Positions 1 to 6,949 of a stretch of 7,157 nucleotides of DNA are shown piece after piece. The translations under genes and the position numbers were made by a program. Numbering within the stretch: the first letter of the stretch is position 1; the number at the start of each line of letters is the position of its first letter. The notes below the pieces were generated by a model, which had not been told where the DNA came from, did no database searches, and saw only the letters and a program-made list of their open reading frames with translations. Source of the stretch: Methanothrix sp. (GTDB lineage Archaea; Halobacteriota; Methanosarcinia; Methanotrichales; Methanotrichaceae); assembly GCA_028682845.1 (NCBI GenBank), contig JAJRAT010000134.1, positions 1-7,157 of the forward strand, read 5' to 3'.

Positions 1-11
1 TGACTACTTCG

Positions 12-51
12 TTTTCACTAACTCTTTTTCACTAACTCTTTTCACCAACTC
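12..51. repeat. Tandem repeat, 3 copies of 13-14 bp
   Basis: Three consecutive units are visible: TTTTCACTAACTC (12-24), TTTTTCACTAACTC (25-38) and TTTTCACCAACTC (39-51). They differ by one extra T in the second unit and one T-to-C change in the third. The first 11 bases of the window, with CTACTTC, may be a decayed further unit, so the array could extend left of the window. No function is evident. Confidence 0.75.
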
Positions 52-185
52 CGCTCATGAAATAGATTGCTTATGTTCGAATGCGACAACAATATGACTC
101 ACGCGAACGATAAATAAAAGCTTAGCCGAACGAACGCTGATTCATCCGGGATGCGATATTCACAAAACCGAAAATAGTGGTCCAA

Positions 186-223
186 GAACGTTTTTCCTTT
201 TATAAAGGCCTTATAAAACGTTC
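186..223. repeat. Composite inverted repeat
   Basis: A perfect 8 bp inverted pair, TTTTATAA (198-205) and TTATAAAA (211-218), flanks the 5 nt spacer AGGCC. An outer pair, GAACG (186-190) and CGTTC (219-223), extends it, with an unpaired 7 nt stretch TTTTTCC (191-197) on the left side only. A nested alternative, CCTTT-TAT-AAAGG (196-208), also exists. It could be a protein-binding dyad, an RNA hairpin or a mobile-element end. The TTTATAA motifs also look like archaeal TATA boxes, but no clear gene follows on either strand. Confidence 0.6.
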
Positions 224-408
224 ATTTAAGCGTGAAAATCATTTTCAATTCTTTGTTTTCAATTTCTGTTCTTAAGAGTGTTATTACTGGAAGATCTATC
301 TCAATGATACAATTGTTTGACTAAAGGATGAGCGATTCCTTCCCCAACGGTTTTTTCAACCGGAATTGACGCCATTATGCAGCATTTATATCTCCTAACG
401 ATTATTCC

Positions 409-478
409 TGATCCAAATTGCTGCATTAAAATGGCCGCATTAAAATGGCTGCATCAGAATTACTGCATTAAAAAAATC
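409..478. repeat. 14 bp tandem repeat, 4-5 degenerate copies
   Basis: Units in exact 14 bp register are GCATTAAAATGGCC (423-436), GCATTAAAATGGCT (437-450), GCATCAGAATTACT (451-464) and GCATTAAAAAAATC (465-478). The segment at 409-422 matches the second unit at 9 of 14 positions and may be a fifth, decayed copy. The period is not a multiple of three, so the array does not encode a simple peptide repeat and is better read as a non-coding minisatellite. Confidence 0.75.
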
Positions 479-578
479 GTGCAAGAAGGACGCCTTGCCT
501 GCAATTTTTTTGATATAAACGTATCGAATGTCCTCTCTGAAGCTGAGGCCGCATGGGCAAAGAAGAAGCGGTGCAAAA

Positions 579-631
579 ATGAAGGGAGCAATGAGCCTTC
601 GAGGGCATGAAGGGAGTAAACACTTCGGAGG
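579..631. repeat. Imperfect direct repeat, two copies
   Basis: Two adjacent segments of about 25-26 bp begin with ATGAAGGGAG (579 and 607) and end with TTCGAGG or TTCGGAGG, offset by 28 bp. The middle of the unit differs between copies. Inside it CCTTC (596-600) and GAAGG (609-613) could pair as a small hairpin. This is weak evidence, and the match may be partly chance in an AAGGGAG-rich stretch. Confidence 0.35.
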
Positions 632-664
632 CTCAGATAAATTACTTGTATTTTTAACTATTTA

Positions 665-678
665 AATTTAATTAAATT
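665..678. repeat. 14 bp perfect AT palindrome
   Basis: AATTTAATTAAATT at 665-678 equals its own reverse complement and contains the site TTAATTAA. It sits in a longer run of A/T (about 640-678). It could be a binding dyad or a site of easy strand opening. In such AT-rich DNA a chance palindrome is a serious alternative. Confidence 0.4.
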
Positions 679-920
679 GCTAACGACGCATTCTGCTTCA
701 GAAATAGTCGTCGTAGTAATATCATTAGTCTCGATATTCTTGATAGTAATAAGCCGGATGTACCGCACATCGCTTGAGGCGAACAGATACCGTGTCATAC
801 GCGATCAGGGCATTATGGATCTATGGCCTGGCTGGTCTTCAAGCCGGTGCTCTGATTCAATTGGCCTCCCCCGAATGGCGGTATCTAAAAAGAAATAATA
901 GGCGATTTAAGCCACAGATC

Positions 921-1673
921 TTATCGGGAAAGCTGAGGATGGATGAAACGTTCTTCTTTTCGTTTCGGTTTTAGCGTTGATAATCTAGTAATTATTCCTT
1001 CGTTTTGTTCAGCCTCACTTTGTTTATACCAATTTATGGAACCATGGATTTTCCATAAGCGTGTCCAACTTCTCGGAGGGCATGAGATCTCATTTATGCC
1101 ATCAAATTCAGAGTCTACTGATTCTGGAAGAAAGAACGGATTTACTGAGCCAATAAATCCATCAAAAAAGGGGATTCCGAATTTCTCCATTGCTTGCTCA
1201 AAAAAAAGATCGTAGTTAGTTGTAAAAAGCTCAACAGGGTAATTGCGATTAAAGCACAAACTTCTGAGCCATTGTGCAAATTTATAATGGGGTTCGAGAC
1301 TCATTGGGGGCTCGGCACCAATAATATCGCAAATAGCATGACAAATTTCAGAATCAAGGGCTTTAACAGTTTTGGCTCCTTTGATTCCACAATATTCAAT
1401 TTCTTCGCTTTCGCCTATAAGTTCACGATAAATTCTGATTCGATTGAGTATCGATTCAATATCCGCATCTTTAGGCAGCTCTGATTTTATCATATCCAAA
1501 GATTCTTTAAAAGGACTCTTGATTCGCTCTGATACCTGTGTTGTTAATTCTTTTATTCCGGGAATACCGACTGCCATAGAAGTCCCTGCTCCAAAAAAGA
1601 AAGCAATCCTCCTTTTCTCAGAAACCAATTGCTCTCTTATCTCAAATGCAACACTGAGCGGATCATAAACCAT
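921..1673 (-). CDS. SIR2-family protein, probably C-terminally truncated
   Basis: A 250-residue protein of the SIR2-like (SIR2_2 type) family, which bind NAD+ and in many prokaryotic defence systems cleave it. Visible motifs are the Rossmann-type GAGTS with following GIPG (residues 28-39), FTTNYD (150-155, catalytic-type Asn153) and KIHGS (208-212, catalytic-type His210). The order and spacing fit the family. The start is fixed: an in-frame TGA lies five codons upstream, and GAGG at 1684-1687 is 10 nt before the ATG. Family members normally continue after the HGS region through an 'iyP..KY' segment to a second half of the domain or an effector or sensor domain. Here the frame stops just after a matching IHP (244-246), so the tail is missing. 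None of the other minus-strand frames down to about 660 restores it. The gene is AT-rich relative to the operon, suggesting acquisition. A T-rich stretch near 887-900 follows the stop. It may be a non-functional remnant; a compact active protein is less likely. Confidence 0.75.
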   Translation of the reverse strand: MVYDPLSVAFEIREQLVSEKRRIAFFFGAGTSMAVGIPGIKELTTQVSERIKSPFKESLDMIKSELPKDADIESILNRIRIYRELIGESEEIEYCGIKGAKTVKALDSEICHAICDIIGAEPPMSLEPHYKFAQWLRSLCFNRNYPVELFTTNYDLFFEQAMEKFGIPFFDGFIGSVNPFFLPESVDSEFDGINEISCPPRSWTRLWKIHGSINWYKQSEAEQNEGIITRLSTLKPKRKEERFIHPQLSR

Positions 1674-1683
1674 AATCTCATAT

Positions 1684-1731
1684 CCTCAATAGCCTCAAAT
1701 CTTGCGATAAATAACATCAAAACCATTTAAA
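1684..1731 (-). promoter_or_regulatory. Putative SIR2 gene promoter and ribosome site
   Basis: On the minus strand a TATA-like TTTAAATGG (1731-1723) precedes the SIR2 start codon by about 50 nt, which would place transcription start near 1700. GAGG (1687-1684) provides a plausible ribosome site. The surrounding DNA is so AT-rich that several other TATA-like strings exist, for example around 1766-1800, where AATATTT and AAATATT form a 7 bp inverted repeat with a 6 nt spacer (1766-1785). The exact promoter is therefore uncertain. Confidence 0.25.
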
Positions 1732-1938
1732 GAATGCGCTTTCAACAAGAAAACAGTTTCATATCAATATTTGATTTTAAATATTATTTTTATATTATGT
1801 TCTGATGTGCGGAATTGTTCAGTCCATTTATCAATTTAAAGACCTTCAAATAATTGCCAACCCGATACAACCTTGACCAAATCGATAAGATGTTTCTTTC
1901 CAGAGCAAAGCATCATTTGAAACGCGAAGATACAAATC

Positions 1939-1958
1939 AAAAAATAAATAATAAAAAA
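1939..1958 (-). terminator. Oligo-T terminator of the operon
   Basis: Read on the minus strand, 20-40 nt past the stop codon of the beta-gamma gene, there are two T6 tracts (1958-1953 and 1944-1939) separated by a T/A-rich stretch. No GC-rich hairpin precedes them, so this is not a classical bacterial intrinsic terminator. U-rich tracts without a stem are the usual archaeal type. It would end the regulator-to-oxidoreductase transcript before the SIR2 gene. Confidence 0.5.
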
Positions 1959-1978
1959 TTGAAATTAGTTTAAGTTTT

Positions 1979-3424
1979 TCACTTCTTGCTCGCCATCTCC
2001 AGCAGCTTGACCGCCTGCGCCCCTGCCTCCAGGATATCCAGGTTCTTGGGAATGAGCTTGGGCTTCTTGGCGAAGGTGACGCGGAACGCATTCCCGTAAG
2101 CCTCGCGCGGCAGCCCCAGGTTCCCGGCCTGCATGAGTGCGCCGAACATGGCCGTGTTGGCGGCCTGATGTGCGCCCTTATCCGTGGCGATCTGTGTCGC
2201 GGGAACGGATATGACCTTCACGCCCTCCGGTGCCTCGAATTGCCCGGCCAGCGACTCGTAGATGATCATGCCGCCCTTCTTGACCGAAGGCGCGAACTTC
2301 TCCAGCGATGGCCGGTTGAACGCGACCAGCACATCGGGATGATCGACCACCGGCGAGCCGATGGGCTCTCCGGAAACGATCACCGAGCAGTTCGACGTGC
2401 CTCCGCGCTGCTCCGGGCCGTAATCGGGATACCAGGAGACGAACCGACCGCAGCCGAAGGCCGCCTGCGCGAGAGCAAGTCCCATGCTCAGCACTCCCTG
2501 GCCGCCGAATCCGGCGATCTTGATGCCCTTTGGCGCAAACTCGCGGTCTTTTTCCATCTCGATGCACTGCATCTCGGTGCAGCCGAAGACCCTGTCCAGA
2601 GATTCCTTGGAATAGTCGCTCTCCGCCCTTATGATCGGCTGAACCTCGGCGGATCTGTCCCTGAACTTTTTCAGGGGGAACTCTTTTTCCATCTGCTCGT
2701 TGATGAACTTGGCAATGCCCTGCGCATCCATCCTCAAGATGGTCGGACAGGGCGACAGGAACTCCACAAAGGAGTAGCCGAGCTTGTCCTTCTGAATCTG
2801 CAAAGCCTTCTTCACGGCGCGTCGGGCCTTGCGAATGTGCTCGATGTCGGAGAGGCTGACCCGCTCGATGAAGACAGGCGCTTTGAGCGTGTCCAGGATC
2901 TCGCAGATGTGCATGGGATAGCCCATGTCCCTCGGGTCGCGGCCCGCCGGTGTTGTAGCCGTGACCTCGCCGATGAGGGTCGTGGGTGCCATCTGGCCGC
3001 CGGTCATGCCGTAAACCGTGTTGTTGATGAAGAATACCGCCAGCTTCTCGCCGCGGTTGGCAGCCTGAATGGTCTCGTTGAGGCCGATGGAGGCCAGATC
3101 GCCGTCTCCCTGGTAGGCCATGACGATGGCGTCGTCCTCGGCCCGCGAGATGCCGGTGGCAATGGCCGGAGCCCTGCCGTGAGCGGCCTGCACGTGCCCG
3201 CAGTCCAGATAGTAGTAAGCGAAGACCGCGCACCCCACCGGGCTGATGACCACGCAGCGGTCCTGAATTTCCAATTCCGCCATAGCCTCACCGATGAGCT
3301 TGTGCAGTATTCCGTGGCCGCAGCCCGGACAGTAGTGCGTAGCCGTGGGAGCCGCCCCGCCCTTGCGCGGGAACGTCGCGTAAATTCCCGGATGTCCGCC
3401 GATAACCTTCTCTTTGGCCGCCAT
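1979..3424 (-). CDS. 2-oxoacid:ferredoxin oxidoreductase, fused beta-gamma subunit
   Basis: This 481-residue protein joins two subunits that are usually separate. The beta part (about 1-290) binds thiamine diphosphate: CPGCGHG at 32-38, then GDGD (106-109) with the closing NN at 134-135, followed by VYGMTGGQ. Cys32, Cys35, Cys65 and Cys226 (in SPCPT) are the likely ligands of the proximal [4Fe-4S] cluster. The gamma part (about 299-481) starts with [11 protein letters not shown] (301-311), the hallmark of the KorC/PorG domain. The enzyme interconverts a 2-oxoacid and CoA with acyl-CoA, CO2 and reduced ferredoxin in the cytoplasm. I chose the ATG at 3424 over an upstream TTG at 3454 because AAGGAGGTGG (3440-3431) sits ideally before it and the TTG start would overlap the alpha gene. 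Only 1 nt separates it from the alpha stop, so translation is probably coupled. The substrate (branched-chain 2-oxoacid or 2-oxoglutarate) is not proven by sequence; the alpha subunit looks VorB-like. Confidence 0.92.
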   Translation of the reverse strand: MAAKEKVIGGHPGIYATFPRKGGAAPTATHYCPGCGHGILHKLIGEAMAELEIQDRCVVISPVGCAVFAYYYLDCGHVQAAHGRAPAIATGISRAEDDAIVMAYQGDGDLASIGLNETIQAANRGEKLAVFFINNTVYGMTGGQMAPTTLIGEVTATTPAGRDPRDMGYPMHICEILDTLKAPVFIERVSLSDIEHIRKARRAVKKALQIQKDKLGYSFVEFLSPCPTILRMDAQGIAKFINEQMEKEFPLKKFRDRSAEVQPIIRAESDYSKESLDRVFGCTEMQCIEMEKDREFAPKGIKIAGFGGQGVLSMGLALAQAAFGCGRFVSWYPDYGPEQRGGTSNCSVIVSGEPIGSPVVDHPDVLVAFNRPSLEKFAPSVKKGGMIIYESLAGQFEAPEGVKVISVPATQIATDKGAHQAANTAMFGALMQAGNLGLPREAYGNAFRVTFAKKPKLIPKNLDILEAGAQAVKLLEMASKK

Positions 3425-3425
3425 T

Positions 3426-4469
3426 TTAAGCCACCTCCTTGATCTTCTTGACAATGTCGTCCAACTGAATCAGGTTTCCTCCGTAGCGGCAGACCAGCTC
3501 CACCGGCTGGCAGCCGCTGTAAAGGCGAATGTCCTCTCGCATCTGGCCGTTGCTCATCTCTACGGAAATGAACTTGCAGCCTTTATCCGCCAGGCGGCGA
3601 ATCTCCTTTTCCGGGAACGGGAAGAGTGTGATGGGCCGGAAGAGACCGGCCTTGATTCCCATCTTTCGAGCCGCGTCAACCGCCGAGCGGGCAATCCTGC
3701 TGCTGATGCCGTAGGAGACCAGAACAACCTTGGCATCATCCAGCTTGTAGCCGTCCCAGGCCGCCTCGTTCTCCTTGATGCGCCGGTACTTCTCCTGCAG
3801 CTTGTAGTTGTGCTGTTCCATCTCGTCGAAGTTGAGGGCGATGGATGTCACTAAATTTCCCCTCGTCTCCGCCTTTCCCGCCACGGCCCAGGTGGTGTCG
3901 ATCTTGTGCTCCAGTGCCGTCTCGGGGAACTTGAGCGGCTCAACCATATGCCCCAGCACGCCGTCCGCCAGGACGATGGCAGGATTGCGGTACTTGAAGG
4001 CCAGCTCGAAGGCTTTCATGGTGAAGTCGCACATCTCCTGCACGCTTGCCGGCGCGAGCACGATGTTGTTGTAGCAGCCGTGCCCGCCGCCCTTGCAGGC
4101 CTGGTTGTAGTCCGACTGCTCCGGCCCGATGTTGCCGAGGCCCGGCCCCGCCCGACAGATGTCCACGATGACGCAGGGAAGCTCGGCCCCTGCGATGTAG
4201 GTGATTCCTTCCTGCTTCAGGCTCATGCCGGGTCCTGAAGAAGCCGCTAAAACCCTGTGGCCTGCGGTTGCCGCGCCGTAGACCATGTTGATGGCCGCTT
4301 CCTCAGACTCGGCCTGCACGAACTTGCGGTCAACCTTCGGGAAAAACTTGGAAGCTTCGTGAAGTATCTCGCTCGCCGGGGTGATGGGGTAACCGAAGAA
4401 ACAGTCGCAGCCAGCATACATGGCCCCGACGATCACTGCACTGTTCCCTGCCACTAACTGAGATGCCAT
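3426..4469 (-). CDS. 2-oxoacid:ferredoxin oxidoreductase, alpha subunit (VorB/KorA-like)
   Basis: The 347-residue protein covers the pyrimidine-binding domain and the following swivel-type domain of the alpha subunit, the partner of the beta-gamma protein encoded next. Visible marks are GYPITPASE (26-34, with the Thr that contacts substrate in this family), QAESEEAA (52-59), [12 protein letters not shown] (77-88), [11 protein letters not shown] (110-120) and a C-terminal SVEMSNGQM. The length is normal for a separate alpha subunit. The combination, including an AWDGY segment in the linker, is what I associate with VorB-type (branched-chain 2-oxoacid) annotations, but KorA cannot be excluded. 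The ATG at 4469 lies 2 nt after the stop of the synthetase gene, with AGGAGAGGAG just upstream, so translational coupling is likely. It carries no ferredoxin domain of its own. Confidence 0.92.
   Translation of the reverse strand: MASQLVAGNSAVIVGAMYAGCDCFFGYPITPASEILHEASKFFPKVDRKFVQAESEEAAINMVYGAATAGHRVLAASSGPGMSLKQEGITYIAGAELPCVIVDICRAGPGLGNIGPEQSDYNQACKGGGHGCYNNIVLAPASVQEMCDFTMKAFELAFKYRNPAIVLADGVLGHMVEPLKFPETALEHKIDTTWAVAGKAETRGNLVTSIALNFDEMEQHNYKLQEKYRRIKENEAAWDGYKLDDAKVVLVSYGISSRIARSAVDAARKMGIKAGLFRPITLFPFPEKEIRRLADKGCKFISVEMSNGQMREDIRLYSGCQPVELVCRYGGNLIQLDDIVKKIKEVA
3431..3440 (-). promoter_or_regulatory. Strong ribosome binding site for the beta-gamma gene
   Basis: AAGGAGGTGG, a near-perfect Shine-Dalgarno sequence, lies inside the last codons of the alpha gene with 9 nt between its GGAGG core and the ATG at 3424. 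It decides the start codon in favour of 3424 and implies efficient, coupled expression of the two oxidoreductase genes. Confidence 0.85.
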
Positions 4470-4471
4470 TC

Positions 4472-6370
4472 TTAATTCTCCTCTCCTTTCTCCTTCTGAG
4501 GCACATGCACCTCAATGGCCAGCGGCTCGGGACATGTGTAGTAACAAGCGCCGCAGCCTATGCATCCGTCTCCTTTGTAAACTGCAAAATTGTATCCGCG
4601 GTCGTTAAGCTCCTCGCTCATCTTCAGGACATCGGCGGGACAGGCCAGCAGACACCGCTCACATGCCTTGCACTCCAGTGCGTTTATGACCGGGTAGGGC
4701 TTGTCCTTATCCCTGATATCAACGCGCTTGATCTTGCCGCTGATGGTCTTGGGAAGCTCCTCAACAAACTCGATGATCCTCGGATACTTGTAAGGCGCTG
4801 TGACCTTCTTGACGTGGTCTTGCAGCTCCTTCTTCAGCTCCTCGGAAGCCGCAAATCCCTTGGTCAGGACGATAGTTGCCTTGACCACCTGTCCGCGGAT
4901 GGCATCAGGCACGCCGGTGATGGCCACCTCCAAGACGGAAGGATGCGACATCAGGGCGGACTCCACCTCGAAAGGTCCCACGCGGTAGCCGGAGCTTTTG
5001 ATCATGTCGTCCGTGCGCCCGACGAACCAGAAGTAGCCGTCTTCATCCCTCCAGGCCGTGTCTCCGGTGTGATAGTAGTCATCGTGCCAGGTGTTCTTGG
5101 TCTTATCCGGGTCGAGGTGATAGTCGGTGAAGAGGCCGACGGGCTTGCCCTTTTCCGTCTTGATCACGATCTCGCCTTCCTCTCCCACCTCGCACTCCTT
5201 GTCGTTCTTGCCGATGAGGACGATGTCGAATCCCGGCGCGGGCTTGCCCATTGAGCCGGGCTTGGGCGTCATCCAGGGATAGTTGGCGATGCAGACCACG
5301 GTCTCCGTCTGGCCGAAGCCCTCCATCAGCTTGAGGCTCGTGGTCTCCAGGAACTTCTCGTAAACCGACGGATTGAGCGGCTCTCCTGCCGTCACCGCGT
5401 ACTTGAGGTTGGAGAAATTGTAGCGAGACATGTCGCTCTTGATCATGAACCTGAAGATGGTAGGCGGCGCGCAGAAGGTGGTGACTCCGTACTTGACCAT
5501 CTCGTCCATCATCCGGCCCGCATCGAAGCGGTCATAATCATAAACGAAGACCGCAGACCCTGCCAGCCACTGGCCGTAGATCTTGCCCCAGGCGCACTTG
5601 GCCCAGCCCGTATCGGCTACCGTGTAGTGCAGCCCGTCATCCTCCACATTCTGCCAGTACTTGGCGGTGAGGATGTGGCCCAGTGGATAGGTCTGATCGT
5701 GCTTGACCATCTTTGGGTATCCCGTGGTTCCGGAGGTGAAATAGGCCAGCAAGATGTCGTCGTTCTTGGTGGCCTCAGCACCTGTGGGCCGCGCAAAATT
5801 CGGCGATGCCGCCTCAAGCTCCAAATCAAAATTGATCCAGCCCTCTCGCACGAGATCTTTGTTTCCCACCAGGGCCTTTACCAGCGGCACATCGCCCAAT
5901 TGGAGATGAGCGGCATCAAACTCGCCGGGAACGCCGTTCTCGCCGATGCACACGATCATTTTCAGGTCGGCTTTCCTGATGCGGTAGACGAAGTCCTTGG
6001 CCTTGAGCATGTGCGTCGAAGGAATCGAGATTGCGCCGATCTTGTTCAGGCCCACCATGCAGACCCAAAACTCCCAGCGGCTCTTGAGAGTGAGCATGAC
6101 CGTGTCTCCCTTCTTCACACCGTATTGCACAAAGAGATTGGCGGCCTTGTCGCTGAGAGTCTTCAGCTCTCCGAAGGTGATGATCTTCTCTTCCCCGTTA
6201 TCGTTGCACCACACCAGGGCGCGCTTTCCGGGATTTTCCGCCGCGTAGGCGTCCACCACATCATAAGCAAAATTAAAATTCGCGGGAACGATGATCTTCA
6301 AATTCTCTTTGAATTCATCGTACGATTTAAAATCAACCCGCGAGACGAATTTGGGTAATAAAGACGACAT
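4472..6370 (-). CDS. Acyl-CoA synthetase (AMP-forming) fused to a 2[4Fe-4S] ferredoxin domain
   Basis: The 632-residue protein has two parts. Residues 1 to about 553 form a complete ANL-superfamily acyl-CoA synthetase of the medium-chain (MACS) type: P-loop [10 protein letters not shown] (211-220), GFGQTE (351-356), YHTGD (433-437), [15 protein letters not shown] (451-465) and TISGKIKR (542-549, catalytic Lys546). It activates a carboxylic acid with ATP and CoA, releasing AMP and pyrophosphate. Residues from about 563 to 623 are a bacterial-type ferredoxin with two clusters: Cys567/570/573/577 and Cys603/606/609/613, both CxxCxxCxxxCP. MACS enzymes usually end near residue 550-570, so this is an added domain. 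It matches the delta subunit (KorD/VorD) absent elsewhere in the operon. Lys258, Trp261 and Cys300 align in spacing with residues I remember from the Methanosarcina acetivorans enzyme, which prefers 2-methylbutyrate. The start has GAGG 9 nt upstream. Confidence 0.92.
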   Translation of the reverse strand: MSSLLPKFVSRVDFKSYDEFKENLKIIVPANFNFAYDVVDAYAAENPGKRALVWCNDNGEEKIITFGELKTLSDKAANLFVQYGVKKGDTVMLTLKSRWEFWVCMVGLNKIGAISIPSTHMLKAKDFVYRIRKADLKMIVCIGENGVPGEFDAAHLQLGDVPLVKALVGNKDLVREGWINFDLELEAASPNFARPTGAEATKNDDILLAYFTSGTTGYPKMVKHDQTYPLGHILTAKYWQNVEDDGLHYTVADTGWAKCAWGKIYGQWLAGSAVFVYDYDRFDAGRMMDEMVKYGVTTFCAPPTIFRFMIKSDMSRYNFSNLKYAVTAGEPLNPSVYEKFLETTSLKLMEGFGQTETVVCIANYPWMTPKPGSMGKPAPGFDIVLIGKNDKECEVGEEGEIVIKTEKGKPVGLFTDYHLDPDKTKNTWHDDYYHTGDTAWRDEDGYFWFVGRTDDMIKSSGYRVGPFEVESALMSHPSVLEVAITGVPDAIRGQVVKATIVLTKGFAASEELKKELQDHVKKVTAPYKYPRIIEFVEELPKTISGKIKRVDIRDKDKPYPVINALECKACERCLLACPADVLKMSEELNDRGYNFAVYKGDGCIGCGACYYTCPEPLAIEVHVPQKEKGEEN

Positions 6371-6393
6371 TTCTTAAATCCTCTTTCCAAGTG

Positions 6394-6942
6394 CTACATG
6401 ACCACTGCCAGCAATTTCACCGGTTTGTCATTCAAGGCTTCCATGATATGCTTATACGACGAATCGAAGAATATGGAGTCGCCTTCGTTAAGTATGATCT
6501 CGTTCTCGTTGATGGTCAGCTTGAGGGCACCTTCGAGCACATACTCAAACTCCTGCCCGGAGTGGGTGTAGGGCCTGGGTTTGTCTTTCTTGGGATCGAT
6601 GGTGACGATGAAGGGTTCCGCTTTCTTGTGAGCAAATTTCCCGGCCAGGCTCTGGGAGTGGTACTCTTTCCTGTGCTCTACCTCCACCGCCTCTCCCTTT
6701 CTGGTGACGGTGAAGATATTCATCTTGGACTCTTCGCCGGTTAAGATAAGTCCTAAATCCACATTCAGCTTTCGCGCGATGCCGATGAGGATGCTGGCGG
6801 GAATGTCCAGCCTTCCCTCCTCATAGCAGTTATAGGTCTCAACCGGCACTTTGAGGTGCTGCGCCATGTCCACGGGCTCCACCCGATTCAGCTCCCTCAG
6901 TTCACGCAGGCGTGAACCGATTTCATCAAGCTTCTCCGTCAT
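6394..6942 (-). CDS. XRE-family regulator with C-terminal cupin domain
   Basis: This protein of 182 residues is a likely transcription factor. Counting from the ATG at 6942, residues about 8-65 form an XRE/Cro-type helix-turn-helix (VDMAQHL, then [12 protein letters not shown]). Residues about 98-182 form a cupin barrel, with [13 protein letters not shown] as its first motif and [12 protein letters not shown] as its second. The usual second His of the first cupin motif is absent, so the barrel may bind a small ligand rather than act as an enzyme. Such regulators are often found next to acyl-CoA synthetase/2-oxoacid oxidoreductase genes, and this one is the first gene of the operon, 23 nt before the synthetase. 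It probably senses an acyl-CoA, acid or amino acid and controls its own operon; this is inference. A start at 6948 is also open, but GAGG then lies 1 nt from the ATG, whereas it is 7 nt from the ATG at 6942. Confidence 0.88.
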   Translation of the reverse strand: MTEKLDEIGSRLRELRELNRVEPVDMAQHLKVPVETYNCYEEGRLDIPASILIGIARKLNVDLGLILTGEESKMNIFTVTRKGEAVEVEHRKEYHSQSLAGKFAHKKAEPFIVTIDPKKDKPRPYTHSGQEFEYVLEGALKLTINENEIILNEGDSIFFDSSYKHIMEALNDKPVKLLAVVM

Positions 6943-6949
6943 GCTCATT

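Larger units (their letters stand above)
1..920. other. AT-rich gene-poor flank with repeats
   Basis: I find no convincing gene in this stretch. Open frames are short, lack a well-placed Shine-Dalgarno site and resemble no family I recognise. It does hold a 13-14 bp tandem array (12-51), a composite inverted repeat (186-223), a 14 bp tandem array (409-478), an imperfect direct repeat of about 26 bp (579-631) and a 14 bp AT palindrome (665-678). The composition is clearly more AT-rich than the operon at 1979-6942. Together with the truncated SIR2 gene next to it, this looks like a decayed or recombining accessory region. That reading is inference. Confidence 0.6.
1674..1978. other. AT-rich intergenic stretch, no gene
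   Basis: This gap of about 305 bases separates the 3' end of the metabolic operon from the SIR2 gene on the same strand. It holds the operon's oligo-T terminator at the right end and candidate promoter elements for the SIR2 gene at the left end. The only plus-strand frame with a striking start, 23 codons at 1805-1876 beginning MCGI, lacks a ribosome site and is too short to assign. The sharp drop in GC at 1978 marks the operon boundary. Confidence 0.6.

Noticed and set aside
71..90. T-loop-like TTCGAAT (76-82), hinting at a tRNA or an attachment-site fragment
   Set aside because: The flanking bases do not form a T-stem, and no acceptor or anticodon arm is found nearby.
377..610. Plus-strand frame of 77 codons
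   Set aside because: No ribosome site, resembles no known protein, and is built largely on the 14 bp tandem array, whose period shifts the reading frame.
677..898. Plus-strand frame of 73 codons with a hydrophobic N-terminus
   Set aside because: It needs a TTG start with no ribosome site nearby (GGAGG is about 45 nt upstream), and only the first third looks protein-like. A small membrane protein is possible but unsupported.
1805..1876. Plus-strand mini-frame beginning MCGI, reminiscent of glutamine amidotransferase N-termini
   Set aside because: Only 23 codons, without a ribosome site and without any following amidotransferase motif; the MCGI match is probably chance.
2168..3442. Long plus-strand frame opposite the beta-gamma gene
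   Set aside because: Antisense shadow in GC-rich coding DNA; the minus-strand frame has all the family motifs, while this one has none.
1979..3454. Longer beta-gamma start at a TTG (3454)
   Set aside because: It would overlap the alpha gene and add a basic peptide, and the strong Shine-Dalgarno at 3431-3440 points to the ATG at 3424.
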